Shown here piece by piece: positions 16,348 through 25,443 of a stretch of DNA of 64,000 bases (position 1 is its first letter; every line of letters begins with the position of its first letter). Under the pieces are notes generated by a model. That model saw only the letters and a program-made list of their open reading frames with translations. It ran no database searches and had not been told where the DNA came from. Made by a program: the position numbers and the translations under genes. The DNA comes from Clostridiales bacterium SIT11 (GTDB lineage Bacteria; Bacillota; Clostridia; Tissierellales; Peptoniphilaceae): positions 558,001 through 622,000 of the forward strand of contig CYUK01000003.1 in NCBI GenBank assembly GCA_001299455.1, given 5' to 3'.

Positions 16348-16855
16348 AGGTTTCCCTTCTTTCTTTTAGTTCTCTTCTTTTCTTCTTTTTCCTTCTCTTT
16401 AAGAGGTAGACTCCCTGAGACAGGGAGAAAATACAAGAAGGAAAGAGGGGGGCCAGGAGGAGGGTCCAAAGATTCACTTTTATCCCCAAAAGTTTTATAA
16501 CCAGGGTATAGGGCAAGCAAAGCAAGGTCAGGGGAAGGTTCCACAGGCTTTGGGCCGGCTCCAGGTGAAGGATATTTCCTGCCAGGCCACCATAGGCTAA
16601 AAGGAGGAAAAAGACTCCCAGGCCAAAAAGAAGGAGGCTGGAGGAAAAGACATCAAGCCAAGACTGGCTTTTTAAAAGACGTCCTGTCCCATAATAAAAG
16701 AGGGCAATCACGGCCAGGATTACAATTTTACCTGCTATAGACCCAAAAATATAGGTGACCAAATCAGGATTATCCTTGGTAAACCAAAGAAGGCAAAAAA
16801 TCAGGAGGGAGAGAATAGCATGAAAGACCAAACTCAAAAGATTATTTTTAACCAT
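16340..16855 (-). CDS. Hypothetical membrane protein, 171 residues
   Basis: Four to five membrane helices (LLSLVFHAILSLLIFCLLW, IVILAVIALFYYGTG, SSLLLFGLGVFFLLLAYG, LPLTLLCLPYTLVIKLLG, LLLAPLFPSCIFSLSQG) followed by a strongly basic cytoplasmic tail rich in Lys, Arg and Glu. I do not recognise a family. It overlaps the PgpA-type gene and lies nine bases after apbE, so it sits in the apbE-to-queT run on the minus strand. The basic tail next to the membrane may bind lipids or nucleic acid, but nothing in the sequence proves it. Confidence 0.7.
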   Translation of the reverse strand: MVKNNLLSLVFHAILSLLIFCLLWFTKDNPDLVTYIFGSIAGKIVILAVIALFYYGTGRLLKSQSWLDVFSSSLLLFGLGVFFLLLAYGGLAGNILHLEPAQSLWNLPLTLLCLPYTLVIKLLGIKVNLWTLLLAPLFPSCIFSLSQGVYLLKRRKKKKRRELKERRETYV

Positions 16856-16864
16856 AAATCCCCC

Positions 16865-17956
16865 TTATTCTTGTTCTTGCCGAATTTGTTCAAAGCCCTT
16901 GGTGTATTTTACCGATAGGTCCGGAAAAATCCAATAGGCCTCCACCCCATCCATAGAGTCCACGAGCTTCCGCCCTTCTTCATAGGGCATTAAAAAGACA
17001 GCCGTGGATAAAAAGTCTGCCATCCCAGAATCCTTGGTGATAATGGTGACACTCCGGAAGTAGTCCCCTGGCATCAGGGTCTTGGGGTCAATTAAGTGGT
17101 GGTACTTTTTCCCATCCACAAGATAATAGCGTTGGTAGTCTCCGCTTGTCACCACAGAGCAGTCTTGGACGGCAAAGCGGTCAAAGACATTGGATTCTTC
17201 CTGGCCATCTCCACCAATGGCTTCCGGATTTTGGAGACCAATAATAAAGTCCTTTCGTCCTGGTTCTATGGGTTTTCCCAGGGCCCGGACATTGCCTCCG
17301 GCAGAGATTAAGGCAGAGTCAATTTTTAAGTCTTCCTTAATAAACTGGGCCACCTTTTCTGTGGCATAGCCCTTGGCCACAGCCCCTAGGTCCAGGGCCA
17401 TCTTAGGATCTTTCAAGTAAATGGTCTGATCCTTTTTATTTAAAACAATATCATCAATGTTGCCGTGGTTGGCCGCTTCCTTTAGGTCTGCCATAGGGGG
17501 CACTTGGGCCGGTTCTTCCTTGTTGCCGGAATCTTGACCTGCAATATCCGCCCCGGCCTCATGGCCTTCCCGATAGTCGGACCAAATTTTTAAGACGGAC
17601 CCCATGGCAATATTGACATTTTCTGCCTTGCTATGGTAATTTTCAATGGATTTTTCCACCAGGTCATAGAGGTCCTTTTCCACCTTTACAGGGTGGTCTC
17701 CAGCTGCATCGTTAATAGTTTTTACATTATTTAAACCTGGATAGGTGTGGTAGTTGTCATAGAGCTTATGGAGACGAAGGTATTCCTGGTGGACCCTTTC
17801 CATCTTCTTTTCAGCATCTTCCTGGTCATTGGCTGGAAGCATGACGGAAATCACTGTGTCAAAGGCATCGTAATAGTCTGTTTGATAGGCTTGCTCCTTT
17901 CCTTGACAGGCCGTCAAAAGAAAAAGACAACAAATAAAAGCGAAAACTTTTTTCAT
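16865..17956 (-). CDS. apbE: FAD:protein FMN transferase (ApbE) lipoprotein
   Basis: A 363-residue protein with a lipoprotein signal (LLTACQG, Cys at about residue 17), so it acts on the outer face of the membrane. ApbE hallmarks are all visible: DYYDAFDTVISV near the start, LDLGAVAKGYATEKVA, ALISAGGNVRALG, and YHHLIDPKTLMPGDY. The enzyme attaches FMN through a phosphoester bond to Thr or Ser in target proteins such as Rnf or Nqr subunits and extracellular flavoproteins. The start codon overlaps the stop of the ATP-grasp gene by four bases. An insertion of about 25 polar residues around position 130 is longer than in short homologues. Confidence 0.92.
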   Translation of the reverse strand: MKKVFAFICCLFLLTACQGKEQAYQTDYYDAFDTVISVMLPANDQEDAEKKMERVHQEYLRLHKLYDNYHTYPGLNNVKTINDAAGDHPVKVEKDLYDLVEKSIENYHSKAENVNIAMGSVLKIWSDYREGHEAGADIAGQDSGNKEEPAQVPPMADLKEAANHGNIDDIVLNKKDQTIYLKDPKMALDLGAVAKGYATEKVAQFIKEDLKIDSALISAGGNVRALGKPIEPGRKDFIIGLQNPEAIGGDGQEESNVFDRFAVQDCSVVTSGDYQRYYLVDGKKYHHLIDPKTLMPGDYFRSVTIITKDSGMADFLSTAVFLMPYEEGRKLVDSMDGVEAYWIFPDLSVKYTKGFEQIRQEQE

Positions 17957-19155
17957 GATTCCACCTTCTTGTATTTTGCATAGGATTTAATACTGGATAG
18001 GCGATGGCGTAGGTAGGAAAGATAGCGGTTGAGATTCCGGTCTTCCCTGTACCATTCCGTAAAGGCATAGCCCTTTTTTAACTCCTCCTTAGCCAAGGTT
18101 TTTAAAGACGCCGGCACATACTTTTTCAGAACATAGGGGTCCACATAGAGCCAGAGGCCCCGGTCCTTGTGGTAGTGGCAGTCCTGGTCCTTGCCTTCCA
18201 ATAAATCTTCGATTAAGTATTTGGTGAAATTACAGCCTCCAGCCGTCATACAATAAGATGACCGGCCTTGACGGATATTAATTTCAAAGACCTTATAAAT
18301 TCCATCCCGAGGGTCCTTCTTTAAGTCAAAATTGGCAAAACCCCGGTAGCCAATCTCTTCTAAAAACTTTTGGTACTTAGGATAAACCTCTCCCCCATCC
18401 ATGGTCACAAGGGCATGGTAGTTCCCGATTTCTGCCGGCAGAACAGCATCCAAGAGACATTGGGCAAAGCAAAGCATGGTGACCTTGCCCCGGCTGGATA
18501 CATAGGCATTTAAAACAGCCATTTGTTCCGGTCCCCCTGGAATAAAGTCCTGGGCAATCATTTGGCCTGTATAGCCAGCCTTGTAGATGGCCCGGAGGGT
18601 CTTTTTCAGTTCTTCTTCACTTTCAATCTTATAAGCCTTGTGCTTGCCAGGAAAGTGTAAATTTAAGTATTCAATACTGTCATTGGCCTTTAAGGCAATG
18701 GGGTAGGTTAAGTCCCAGTTAAAGGGCCCCTCCACCATGTCCTTGTCCAGAACCTGGGTCTTGGGATAAGGAAGGCCATATTCTTCGCAGATCCGATAAA
18801 AATCCAACTTATTTTCCAGGGCTTCCTGCATCTTTTCATCAATACAGTTAAACAAAAACCGCTTTTCCAGGGTTTTCTTATGTTTGGTCAATAGTTTGGT
18901 ATAACCGTCTCCACAGGAAATTAAAATTTTAGGCAGGCTCTTATGGGCGTCGGCCAAGCCAATTAAAGTCTTTAAAAAAACCTCGTCCTCATCCATCTTA
19001 GAATGAATGATTTGGTCAACAATCTTTGAATGGGCCGTATAGGACAAGGGCTTTTTCCCGATACAAATACTCTTTATATGATAGGCCTCATGGATGGACC
19101 TGGCCACCCCATAGGCATTATTATCTGTTCCCAGTAAAATTGGTAAAAACTTCAT
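17953..19155 (-). CDS. ATP-grasp ligase, D-aspartate ligase (Asl)-like
   Basis: A 400-residue protein with FLPILLGTDNNAYGVARSIHEAY at its start, the layout seen in the D-aspartate ligase Asl of enterococci, then an ATP-grasp fold (ILISCGDGYT, YPIALKANDS, VFEINIRQGRSSYCMT as the metal- and ATP-binding end). Asl joins D-Asp to the third residue (Lys) of the peptidoglycan stem. Cross-bridges with D-Asp or D-Glu are known in relatives of this group, so a wall role is likely; substrate (Asp or Glu) is not decided by the sequence. ATG 19155 has AAGGAG six bases before it. It overlaps apbE by four bases; the functional link to apbE is unclear. Confidence 0.75.
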   Translation of the reverse strand: MKFLPILLGTDNNAYGVARSIHEAYHIKSICIGKKPLSYTAHSKIVDQIIHSKMDEDEVFLKTLIGLADAHKSLPKILISCGDGYTKLLTKHKKTLEKRFLFNCIDEKMQEALENKLDFYRICEEYGLPYPKTQVLDKDMVEGPFNWDLTYPIALKANDSIEYLNLHFPGKHKAYKIESEEELKKTLRAIYKAGYTGQMIAQDFIPGGPEQMAVLNAYVSSRGKVTMLCFAQCLLDAVLPAEIGNYHALVTMDGGEVYPKYQKFLEEIGYRGFANFDLKKDPRDGIYKVFEINIRQGRSSYCMTAGGCNFTKYLIEDLLEGKDQDCHYHKDRGLWLYVDPYVLKKYVPASLKTLAKEELKKGYAFTEWYREDRNLNRYLSYLRHRLSSIKSYAKYKKVES

Positions 19156-19338
19156 ATCCAACTCCTTCCGCTACCTTAGTATTATAGCATAAAGAAGGGA
19201 GGCCTAAAATATATCTAGGCCCAAAAGAGGATAAAATCCATATATTTCCCCTAAAGACTAGCAATTTAGGACTTTTTCATGTATAATATACTATTGATTC
19301 ACATCGATATGAATATTATTAGTTGGAGGTTATAACCT

Positions 19339-19995
19339 ATGGAAAAAATTACATTAAATGTATCTAAACGTGAAGGTGTTGGTAAGAACTCTGTTGACAA
19401 ACTTCGCGTGGAAAAACAAATTCCAGGTATCTTATATGGCAAGGACTTAGAGTCTACTCCAATCCAAGCCGTAGAAAAAGATATTATGAAAGTTGCCGCT
19501 GAAGCAGGAACATCAACCCTAGTCGACTTAAATGTAGATGGCGATGTTAAGAAAATTCTTTTCAAAGAAATTCAAATGCATCCCTTCAAAAATCAAATTC
19601 TACACTTTGATGCCTATGCTGTAAACATGAACGAAAAAATTCGTCTTTCCATTCCAGTTATCTTACACAACCGGGATGAAATTTCTGCCCAACCCTCTGT
19701 TTTACTTCAACACTTAGATGAAGTTGAAGTAGAATGTTTACCAGGATCCCTTCCCTCTGCTGCTGAAGTAGATGTTGAAAACCTACAAATTGGTGATGTG
19801 GTTGTCGTTGCAGACCTTGACGTTTCCTCTATTGAAGGAATTGACGTCTTAAGTGATGCTGAAGAACCCGTTTGCTCCCTACAAGAACCTCGTGAAGAAG
19901 CTCCTGAAGTGGATGAAGGCGAAGAAGCTGAAGAAGACGCAGCTGACGTTCCAACTGTTGACGAAACAGAAGCTGAAGAAAACGAAGAAGAATAA
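19339..19995 (+). CDS. rplY: 50S ribosomal protein L25 / general stress protein Ctc
   Basis: A 218-residue long-form L25: N-terminal 5S-RNA-binding domain (REGVGKNSVDKLRVEKQIPGI, FKEIQMHPFKN), then the beta-rich TL5 domain and a very acidic tail dominated by Glu, Ala, Asp. It binds 5S rRNA in the central protuberance. A TATAAT at 19282-19287 gives the promoter, and GGAGG lies nine bases before ATG. Near the likely start of transcription there is a 16-base imperfect palindrome (19298-19313, ATCGAT centre) that may be an operator. A strong terminator follows. Confidence 0.95.
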   Translation: MEKITLNVSKREGVGKNSVDKLRVEKQIPGILYGKDLESTPIQAVEKDIMKVAAEAGTSTLVDLNVDGDVKKILFKEIQMHPFKNQILHFDAYAVNMNEKIRLSIPVILHNRDEISAQPSVLLQHLDEVEVECLPGSLPSAAEVDVENLQIGDVVVVADLDVSSIEGIDVLSDAEEPVCSLQEPREEAPEVDEGEEAEEDAADVPTVDETEAEENEEE

Positions 19996-20004
19996 GTTTA
20001 ATTT

Positions 20005-20031
20005 AAAATGTCCCCTAGGGGGCATTTTTTT
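20005..20031 (+). terminator. Terminator after rplY
   Basis: TGTCCCC faces GGGGGCA, flanked by an A-run and seven T. A near copy of its right half and T-run occurs at 25623-25644. Confidence 0.9.
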
Positions 20032-20091
20032 ATTGCAAGGAAAAATCCCTCAGTTAGACAGTGGTCCTTTTCGTTTTAGCAATGAACAATC

Positions 20092-20155
20092 AAAAAACCT
20101 CCACGTTATACTAAATTTGCGGTTTACCAACACACAAAGTAACTGGAGGTTTTTA
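20092..20155. terminator. Long-loop stem structure between rplY and the ABC permease
   Basis: AAAAAACCTCCA and TGGAGGTTTTTA pair perfectly around about 40 bases that contain further short complementary parts (TTTG with CAAA, GTT with AAC). With T-runs on both sides it can end transcription of the minus-strand permease gene. The branched loop is unusual for a simple terminator; it may also be the end of a mobile element. Confidence 0.55.
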
Positions 20156-20183
20156 TTCTTCATACTATTCTCTTACTTTGAAA

Positions 20184-22619
20184 TTATATTGTTCGAATCA
20201 AATCTATGGTCGGTCTATCTAATATTCTCTTTAAAGAGAAGTGATAGATAATTAGATTAATACCATAAACAACTAGTGAAAATCCTAGGAAGCTTTTGTA
20301 GTCATAATATTTTATTAAAGTACTCATCCTTAAATCAGGAGCGATTAATGATATTACAAACATAACTCCTAAGCTCACAATAATAGAAATTGTAAAGGAC
20401 TTTATCTGTTCTCCAATAAATTCTTTTTGATAGATGTTCTTTAACTCATCTACATCCATTCCACAAGAATAAAGACTTCCGATTTCTTTTTTTCTGCTCA
20501 TAAGACTTAAATTAATGGATGAGTAGCCGTTAGTGATATTTAGTACAAAGATGATTGTAGCAATCCCTATTGCAATTTTTATTAGACTTTTCAAGTCATT
20601 ATATCTATTTTTTTCACTTTCTTCACCTGTTGTGATATTAAAGCGATCCTCTGGTGAGATTTTACTTCTAATCATGGATTCCACATATTCTTTTACATCT
20701 TTGGTATCCGAATCTTTTACCTTCATATTTAAAGTATAGGCATAGTTTGTGTGTTTTTCATCTCCGGACTCTTCCATAAGTTTAAAATAAGTGTCAAAAT
20801 CTGTATAAACTTTTACATCAAAAGGCATTGTTCTCGACTTATATTTTCCCAAATCTGTTATCGTCTTTGAAATTTTAATCGTCTTCTTATAATCATTTCC
20901 AATGTTAATATCTAAAGTCTGTGGGTTTTCAAAATATGGAATTCTTTTCGCCTTGGCTATTGGAATTGAAGAATCTTCTTGAATTGTATTGTAGAGAATA
21001 AATTCGCCCTTGTTTCCTCCAAGTTCTTTTAAGTCTTTTTCTTCCAAGGCGATGATAAAGCCATCAATGCCCTCTGACTTGTATTTTTCTATATTCTTTT
21101 TCGCTTCCTCATCTAAGCCCGCTGCCTTTGCTTCTTTTGCAAATTCGTTAGTGTTTTCAACTTGAACATACTTTTCTTTTGAAATATAAGAATTATCATT
21201 AGGAACTTTATCTACTATTTCTTTTAATATTTCTGGGACTTCATTCTTTTCACTAAAATAATCCACGGAAAAATTATAGCCAGCATCGTAATGCGAAAAA
21301 TCTCTGTAATAACTTGAGATGCCTATAGTGATTATAAACACCGAAATTATAATGATCCCTATTGCAGAAATATATCGTTGTGATTTTATTGATGCCAAGT
21401 TGTTGAGTTTTAATTCCTTCCAAAAATCTTTGGCTCTTTTCTTCTTTGATTTTGAAAAATCTATATTCCCTCTTATACCGTCTATAATATTTATTTTAGA
21501 AATCTTTTTCGCAGGGGATTTAATAGCTAATGCTACAATCAAAAAGGAAACGAAAAGTATTACCAAACTTAATAAGGGATTAAATTTTATAACTTCAAAA
21601 GCACTTACTCCTTCACCTATTGTTATCTTTTTATACAAACAATATATAAATAAAAATCCTGCAATATGCCCTAAAAGTATTGGAATTGCAGTTGTAACAA
21701 GTCCTTCCTTTAGAAGTAAGAGATATATTTGTCCATTGGTAGATCCTATAGACTTGTAAATGGAAAGCTCTCTAATCTTCCTAAGCCCCCAAACCCAAAA
21801 GATGTTTTTTATAAAAAACACAAAGACCGCTATACATCCAAGAACCGATAGAACAAGAACTGCCTTGCTCATTATGTTTTGTAAGGGTTCATTTTCTATT
21901 CCATAATAATTTATGAGGCTCTCTGAAAATTCTAAAGTAACATCTTTACCAAGTATCTTATTTATTTCATTTTGTATATTGTCTCTATTTTTGTAAGCTT
22001 CTTCAAATGAATGAAATTTTACAAAGGTTCTAAAAGTGGTCATTTTATCTTGTAGACCTAGAGCAAAACTTAGTTTACTGTACTTGTTGTAGACGTCTCC
22101 ATAAACACCGACTAAAGTAAAACTTTTAGAACCTTGGCTCTCAAATTTTTCTCTGCCGGTATTTGCACTTGTGGCACCTATCTCTTCGCCATTTAGAAAC
22201 CTTTTGCCTAAATCAAGTTCTACACGATCGCCTATTTTAAGTTTGTTTTTCTCTACGAGGCTTTTAGATAGTACAATTTCGTCTTCCTTTGTTGCAAATC
22301 TGCCTTCAATTAATCTTGAATACTCTCTCATCTTATTGATTGCTTCGTCTTGGTAGTTGACAACGACTAAATCGTCAGCAAGCCTTCCGTTGTCAGGATT
22401 AAGAGACATTTTCCCGACTAAGTCTATATCTTCAATGGACTTTAACTTTTCAACATCTTCATTTGAGAGTTCTTCTTTAATCTCCCCATGATTAAAACTT
22501 GAAGCCATATAATATCCATAGTTAGCTCTCAAATTTCTATATCCAAAGTAAAAAACCGCAGTAAAGAACAAACTTACAATAAATAAGGAAATAAAAATAG
22601 GAAAATTCTTCTTATTCAT
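20184..22619 (-). CDS. ABC transporter permease with two FtsX domains
   Basis: An 811-residue membrane protein: one N-terminal helix, a large extracellular region, three helices (near residues 260-380), a further helix near 425 (GIIIISVFIITIGIS), a second extracellular region, and three C-terminal helices, the layout of duplicated FtsX-like permeases of peptide-resistance and lipoprotein-type exporters. It overlaps the ATP-binding gene by eight bases and follows the kinase and regulator on the same strand, so it is the pump of a two-component-controlled module, probably against cell-envelope-active peptides (inferred from arrangement). ATG 22619 is chosen over one three codons upstream because AGGAG is nine bases before it. 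AT-rich like its neighbours. Confidence 0.85.
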   Translation of the reverse strand: MNKKNFPIFISLFIVSLFFTAVFYFGYRNLRANYGYYMASSFNHGEIKEELSNEDVEKLKSIEDIDLVGKMSLNPDNGRLADDLVVVNYQDEAINKMREYSRLIEGRFATKEDEIVLSKSLVEKNKLKIGDRVELDLGKRFLNGEEIGATSANTGREKFESQGSKSFTLVGVYGDVYNKYSKLSFALGLQDKMTTFRTFVKFHSFEEAYKNRDNIQNEINKILGKDVTLEFSESLINYYGIENEPLQNIMSKAVLVLSVLGCIAVFVFFIKNIFWVWGLRKIRELSIYKSIGSTNGQIYLLLLKEGLVTTAIPILLGHIAGFLFIYCLYKKITIGEGVSAFEVIKFNPLLSLVILFVSFLIVALAIKSPAKKISKINIIDGIRGNIDFSKSKKKRAKDFWKELKLNNLASIKSQRYISAIGIIIISVFIITIGISSYYRDFSHYDAGYNFSVDYFSEKNEVPEILKEIVDKVPNDNSYISKEKYVQVENTNEFAKEAKAAGLDEEAKKNIEKYKSEGIDGFIIALEEKDLKELGGNKGEFILYNTIQEDSSIPIAKAKRIPYFENPQTLDINIGNDYKKTIKISKTITDLGKYKSRTMPFDVKVYTDFDTYFKLMEESGDEKHTNYAYTLNMKVKDSDTKDVKEYVESMIRSKISPEDRFNITTGEESEKNRYNDLKSLIKIAIGIATIIFVLNITNGYSSINLSLMSRKKEIGSLYSCGMDVDELKNIYQKEFIGEQIKSFTISIIVSLGVMFVISLIAPDLRMSTLIKYYDYKSFLGFSLVVYGINLIIYHFSLKRILDRPTIDLIRTI

Positions 22620-23292
22620 TTCCTTCATCTCCTACAATTTTTCCATCGACTATTGTAATAATGCGATTTGCTTGTAAGGCTATTTCTTCATCATGGGTGA
22701 TTAGGATAATCGTCTGTTTTAAGGTTCTATTGAAATATTTAAAGATTTCTATAATTTCCTTAGAATTTTTCCTGTCTAAATTACCTGTCGGTTCATCCGC
22801 TAATATGATCGATGGATTGTAGATAAGACTTCTGGCTATGGCAACTCTCTGCTGCTGACCTCCTGAAAGTTCACTTGGAAAAGAGTCAAGTTTACTTTCT
22901 ATACCCAGTTTTTTTACTATATCTGAAAATTCATCTTGATTTATTTTTCTTTTATCTAGTTTTAGTGGAAGTTCTATATTGTGACGAACCGTTAAGTTGG
23001 GAATCAAATTATAAAATTGATAAATTAGCCCGACTTTTCTTCTTCTAAAGTAGGCTAATTCCTTGGAAGAATACTTTGATATGTCGTTACCATCTATATA
23101 AACCTTGCCATCATCTGGACTATCTACTCCTCCTACAATGTGCAAAAGTGTAGATTTACCAGACCCACTAGGGCCTACAATGGCAACAAATTCGCCTCTT
23201 TCTATTGTAAGGTCAACTCCATCTAGGGCCACTACCTTGGAGTTTCCCTCTCCATATTCTTTTCTTAAGTTTTCTACTTTTAATATTTCCAT
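22612..23292 (-). CDS. ABC transporter ATP-binding protein (MacB/LolD/BceA type)
   Basis: A 226-residue ATPase: Walker A GPSGSGKSTLLH, Q-loop IYQFYNLIP, signature LSGGQQQRVAIARSL, Walker B ILADEPTGNLD, and His-switch ITHDEE. All catalytic parts are present. The LADEPTGNLD sequence is typical of the MacB/BceA subgroup that works with FtsX-type permeases rather than importers. It powers the permease encoded directly downstream with overlapping frames. The kinase gene ends about 50 bases upstream. Confidence 0.93.
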   Translation of the reverse strand: MEILKVENLRKEYGEGNSKVVALDGVDLTIERGEFVAIVGPSGSGKSTLLHIVGGVDSPDDGKVYIDGNDISKYSSKELAYFRRRKVGLIYQFYNLIPNLTVRHNIELPLKLDKRKINQDEFSDIVKKLGIESKLDSFPSELSGGQQQRVAIARSLIYNPSIILADEPTGNLDRKNSKEIIEIFKYFNRTLKQTIILITHDEEIALQANRIITIVDGKIVGDEGNE

Positions 23293-23344
23293 AACTGCCT
23301 CCTTTTTCTTATGTCAAGGTAAGCATATAAAAGTAAAGTGATTT

Positions 23345-24205
23345 TTAGGTGACATTGTAAAATTTAATTTCAAATCTCGCTCCAGCATCAATATTTGAAA
23401 CAGAAATTTCTCCGTTATTCTTTTCGACAATTGTCTTCGCCATGGCAAGGCCTATTCCAAAACCATTTGAGTCGGGGGTTTTATAAAAGCGTTTAAAGAT
23501 TTTTTTCATATTCTCTTTTTCTATTCCTCCGCCATTGTCTTCAATGATTAAGCTTGTATAGAGGGGATTTTTGTAGGATGAAACCACGATTTTATCACAA
23601 GACGGTCTATTATCAGCATTTTTTATAATATTGATAAGGGCTTCTGCCAGCCAATAAAAATCTCCACAAATACTATTTTCCTTTAAACTTTTCTCTATTT
23701 CTACATTGGTAGATCTATTTAAGTCCAAACTGTCCATAGCATAATCCACCAATTCATATAAACGAATTTCTTCTTTTTTCATAAGATCTTTGTTGGCATC
23801 AAGGCTTGATAGTTTCAGTAAAATATCTGATAGGGAGTTTAATCTAAGAGTTTGTCTTTTTAAAATTCCTATGTCCTCATTAGCTGGAAAGTCCATCTCC
23901 AAATTTTCTATGGAAAAAAGCATAGATGTGATAGGAGTTTTGATTTGATGGGCGATGTCTTCTAGGTATTCGATTTGCTTTTCGCTATTTTTTCTACTTG
24001 TCTCTTTGGCTTCTACTATTTCTATAAAAAGCTTATAAATTTTATCTTCCAGAATTGAAAAATCATCTTGCTTCATAGGGATTTTGTAGTTCTGATTTTT
24101 CATATTTTCTATCAAATCTATAAGCTCATTTATCCTATTTTTCTTTCTTTTTTCTAAAATAGAATAAAGAAAATAAAGACTTATGAACCAAAATACATAT
24201 ACCAT
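23345..24205 (-). CDS. Sensor histidine kinase with a single membrane helix
   Basis: A 286-residue kinase. One N-terminal helix (VYVFWFISLYFLYSIL) precedes a linker, then the H-box IAHQIKTPITS (His near 100), the N-box NIIKNADNR, G1 EDNGGGIEKEN and G2 GFGIGLAMAKTI. No extracellular sensor domain is visible, as in BceS-like intramembrane-sensing kinases, which read the state of the partner ABC transporter; those normally have two helices, so this one is short. ATG 24205 follows AGGAG by eight bases; a longer TTG start overlaps the GNAT gene end. Works with the response regulator at 24793. Confidence 0.85.
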   Translation of the reverse strand: MVYVFWFISLYFLYSILEKRKKNRINELIDLIENMKNQNYKIPMKQDDFSILEDKIYKLFIEIVEAKETSRKNSEKQIEYLEDIAHQIKTPITSMLFSIENLEMDFPANEDIGILKRQTLRLNSLSDILLKLSSLDANKDLMKKEEIRLYELVDYAMDSLDLNRSTNVEIEKSLKENSICGDFYWLAEALINIIKNADNRPSCDKIVVSSYKNPLYTSLIIEDNGGGIEKENMKKIFKRFYKTPDSNGFGIGLAMAKTIVEKNNGEISVSNIDAGARFEIKFYNVT

Positions 24206-24231
24206 CACAGTTTCTCCTATATCCAACTTCT

Positions 24232-24738
24232 CTAAATATGAATCCAATACCTTCTTGTTATCACATTTCCTCTTGATAAGCTATTCTTCACTTTATTTTC
24301 TAAAACTCCACCATTGTTTTCTATAACTTTTATTGATCCTATATTATCGTCATCACAAGTAATCAAAACCTTATTTAAATTCAAGGTCTCTTTGCAATAG
24401 ATTAGTGCCATAGAGAGCATTTTTGTCCCATAGTTCTTACAGCATTCAGATTGTCGAATTTCATACCCTATATTCCCACCATAATTCATTAAAGAAGAAT
24501 TTAATTCATGCCTAATATTAATTTCACCAATAAATTTTTCTTTATCTATCAACCAAAATGTCGTTGCTTTAACATAATTTATAGGCAAATGAATACCATG
24601 TTCCAAGTTATAAGACCTCTCTATAATTGTCTCAGGATCACTAAAAAGTATTTCTCCATGGGGCCTAAATATCTCATCTTCTTCAATGGCTTCCATATAA
24701 CTTTGAATAAATTTCTTGTGTGGTCTAATTAATTTCAT
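24232..24738 (-). CDS. GNAT-family N-acetyltransferase
   Basis: A 168-residue protein starting MKLIRPHKKFIQSYMEA with the GNAT core GGNIGYEIRQSECCKNYGTKML, where the R/Q..GxG/A acetyl-CoA loop is somewhat degenerate (KNYGT), and a final NNGG segment typical of RimJ-like members. It could acetylate a small molecule or a peptide amine. Its position between response regulator and kinase is odd; it interrupts an otherwise standard regulator-kinase-ABC cassette and may be an extra resistance function or a late insertion. Confidence 0.8.
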   Translation of the reverse strand: MKLIRPHKKFIQSYMEAIEEDEIFRPHGEILFSDPETIIERSYNLEHGIHLPINYVKATTFWLIDKEKFIGEINIRHELNSSLMNYGGNIGYEIRQSECCKNYGTKMLSMALIYCKETLNLNKVLITCDDDNIGSIKVIENNGGVLENKVKNSLSRGNVITRRYWIHI

Positions 24739-24792
24739 AAGATCTCCTTTAATCTATACTATAAATTCAATCACTACTTAAAATTATAAACT

Positions 24793-25443
24793 TCAATCCA
24801 TCCTATAACCAATTCCTCTAACAGTAGTGATAATTTCCTTATTAAGCTTTTCTCTGATTCTCTTAATAGTTGATGTAAGAGTATTGTCATTCACAAACTT
24901 ATCCCTATCTTCCCAAAACATTTCTAGCAGCTGGCCTCTGGTATATACTCGGTGAGGATTTTTAATAAATAAGACTAGGATTTCATATTCAAGTGGAGTG
25001 AGTTCTATTTGATCACCTTTAAAATAAACTTTTGAGTCATTTAAATCTATTTTTATATCTTTGTAAGTAATCTTTTTATCTTGACCTAGAGGGAGAGTCC
25101 TTAAAGCGGCATCAATCCTTGCTCTGAGAATGGCAAGAGAAAAGGGCTTTGTGAGATAATCATCCGCCCCTTGGTCAAGAGAACGAATAATAAAATCCTC
25201 ATCATTTTTTACTGTAGTCACGATTACTCGAATCTCTTTCTCCTTTAATTTTTCTATTAAGTGGTGGCCATCTTTATCTGGAAGATTTATATCTAAAAGC
25301 GCCACATCGATATCTATATTTATTTTATCCATGGCTCCATAATAAGATGCCGCAAGGTCTACTTCATAGCCCATCTTCCTTAAATACTTTGCCATTTGTA
25401 AGCCTATTTCTTCATTGTCCTCAATGATTAAAATATTCTTCAT
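24793..25443 (-). CDS. OmpR/PhoB-family response regulator
   Basis: A 216-residue regulator. The receiver domain has the acidic pair in IIEDNEE, the phosphorylated Asp51 in LLDINLPD, and Lys in LTKPFS. The C-terminal winged helix ends in the expected GIGYRMD strand. It presumably pairs with the kinase two genes downstream and switches on the ABC transporter genes. ATG 25443 preceded by GAAGGGG is taken as the start. A TATACT at 25514-25519 (minus strand) is the best -10, but no good -35 at standard distance is visible, which is common for activated promoters. Confidence 0.92.
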   Translation of the reverse strand: MKNILIIEDNEEIGLQMAKYLRKMGYEVDLAASYYGAMDKINIDIDVALLDINLPDKDGHHLIEKLKEKEIRVIVTTVKNDEDFIIRSLDQGADDYLTKPFSLAILRARIDAALRTLPLGQDKKITYKDIKIDLNDSKVYFKGDQIELTPLEYEILVLFIKNPHRVYTRGQLLEMFWEDRDKFVNDNTLTSTIKRIREKLNKEIITTVRGIGYRMD

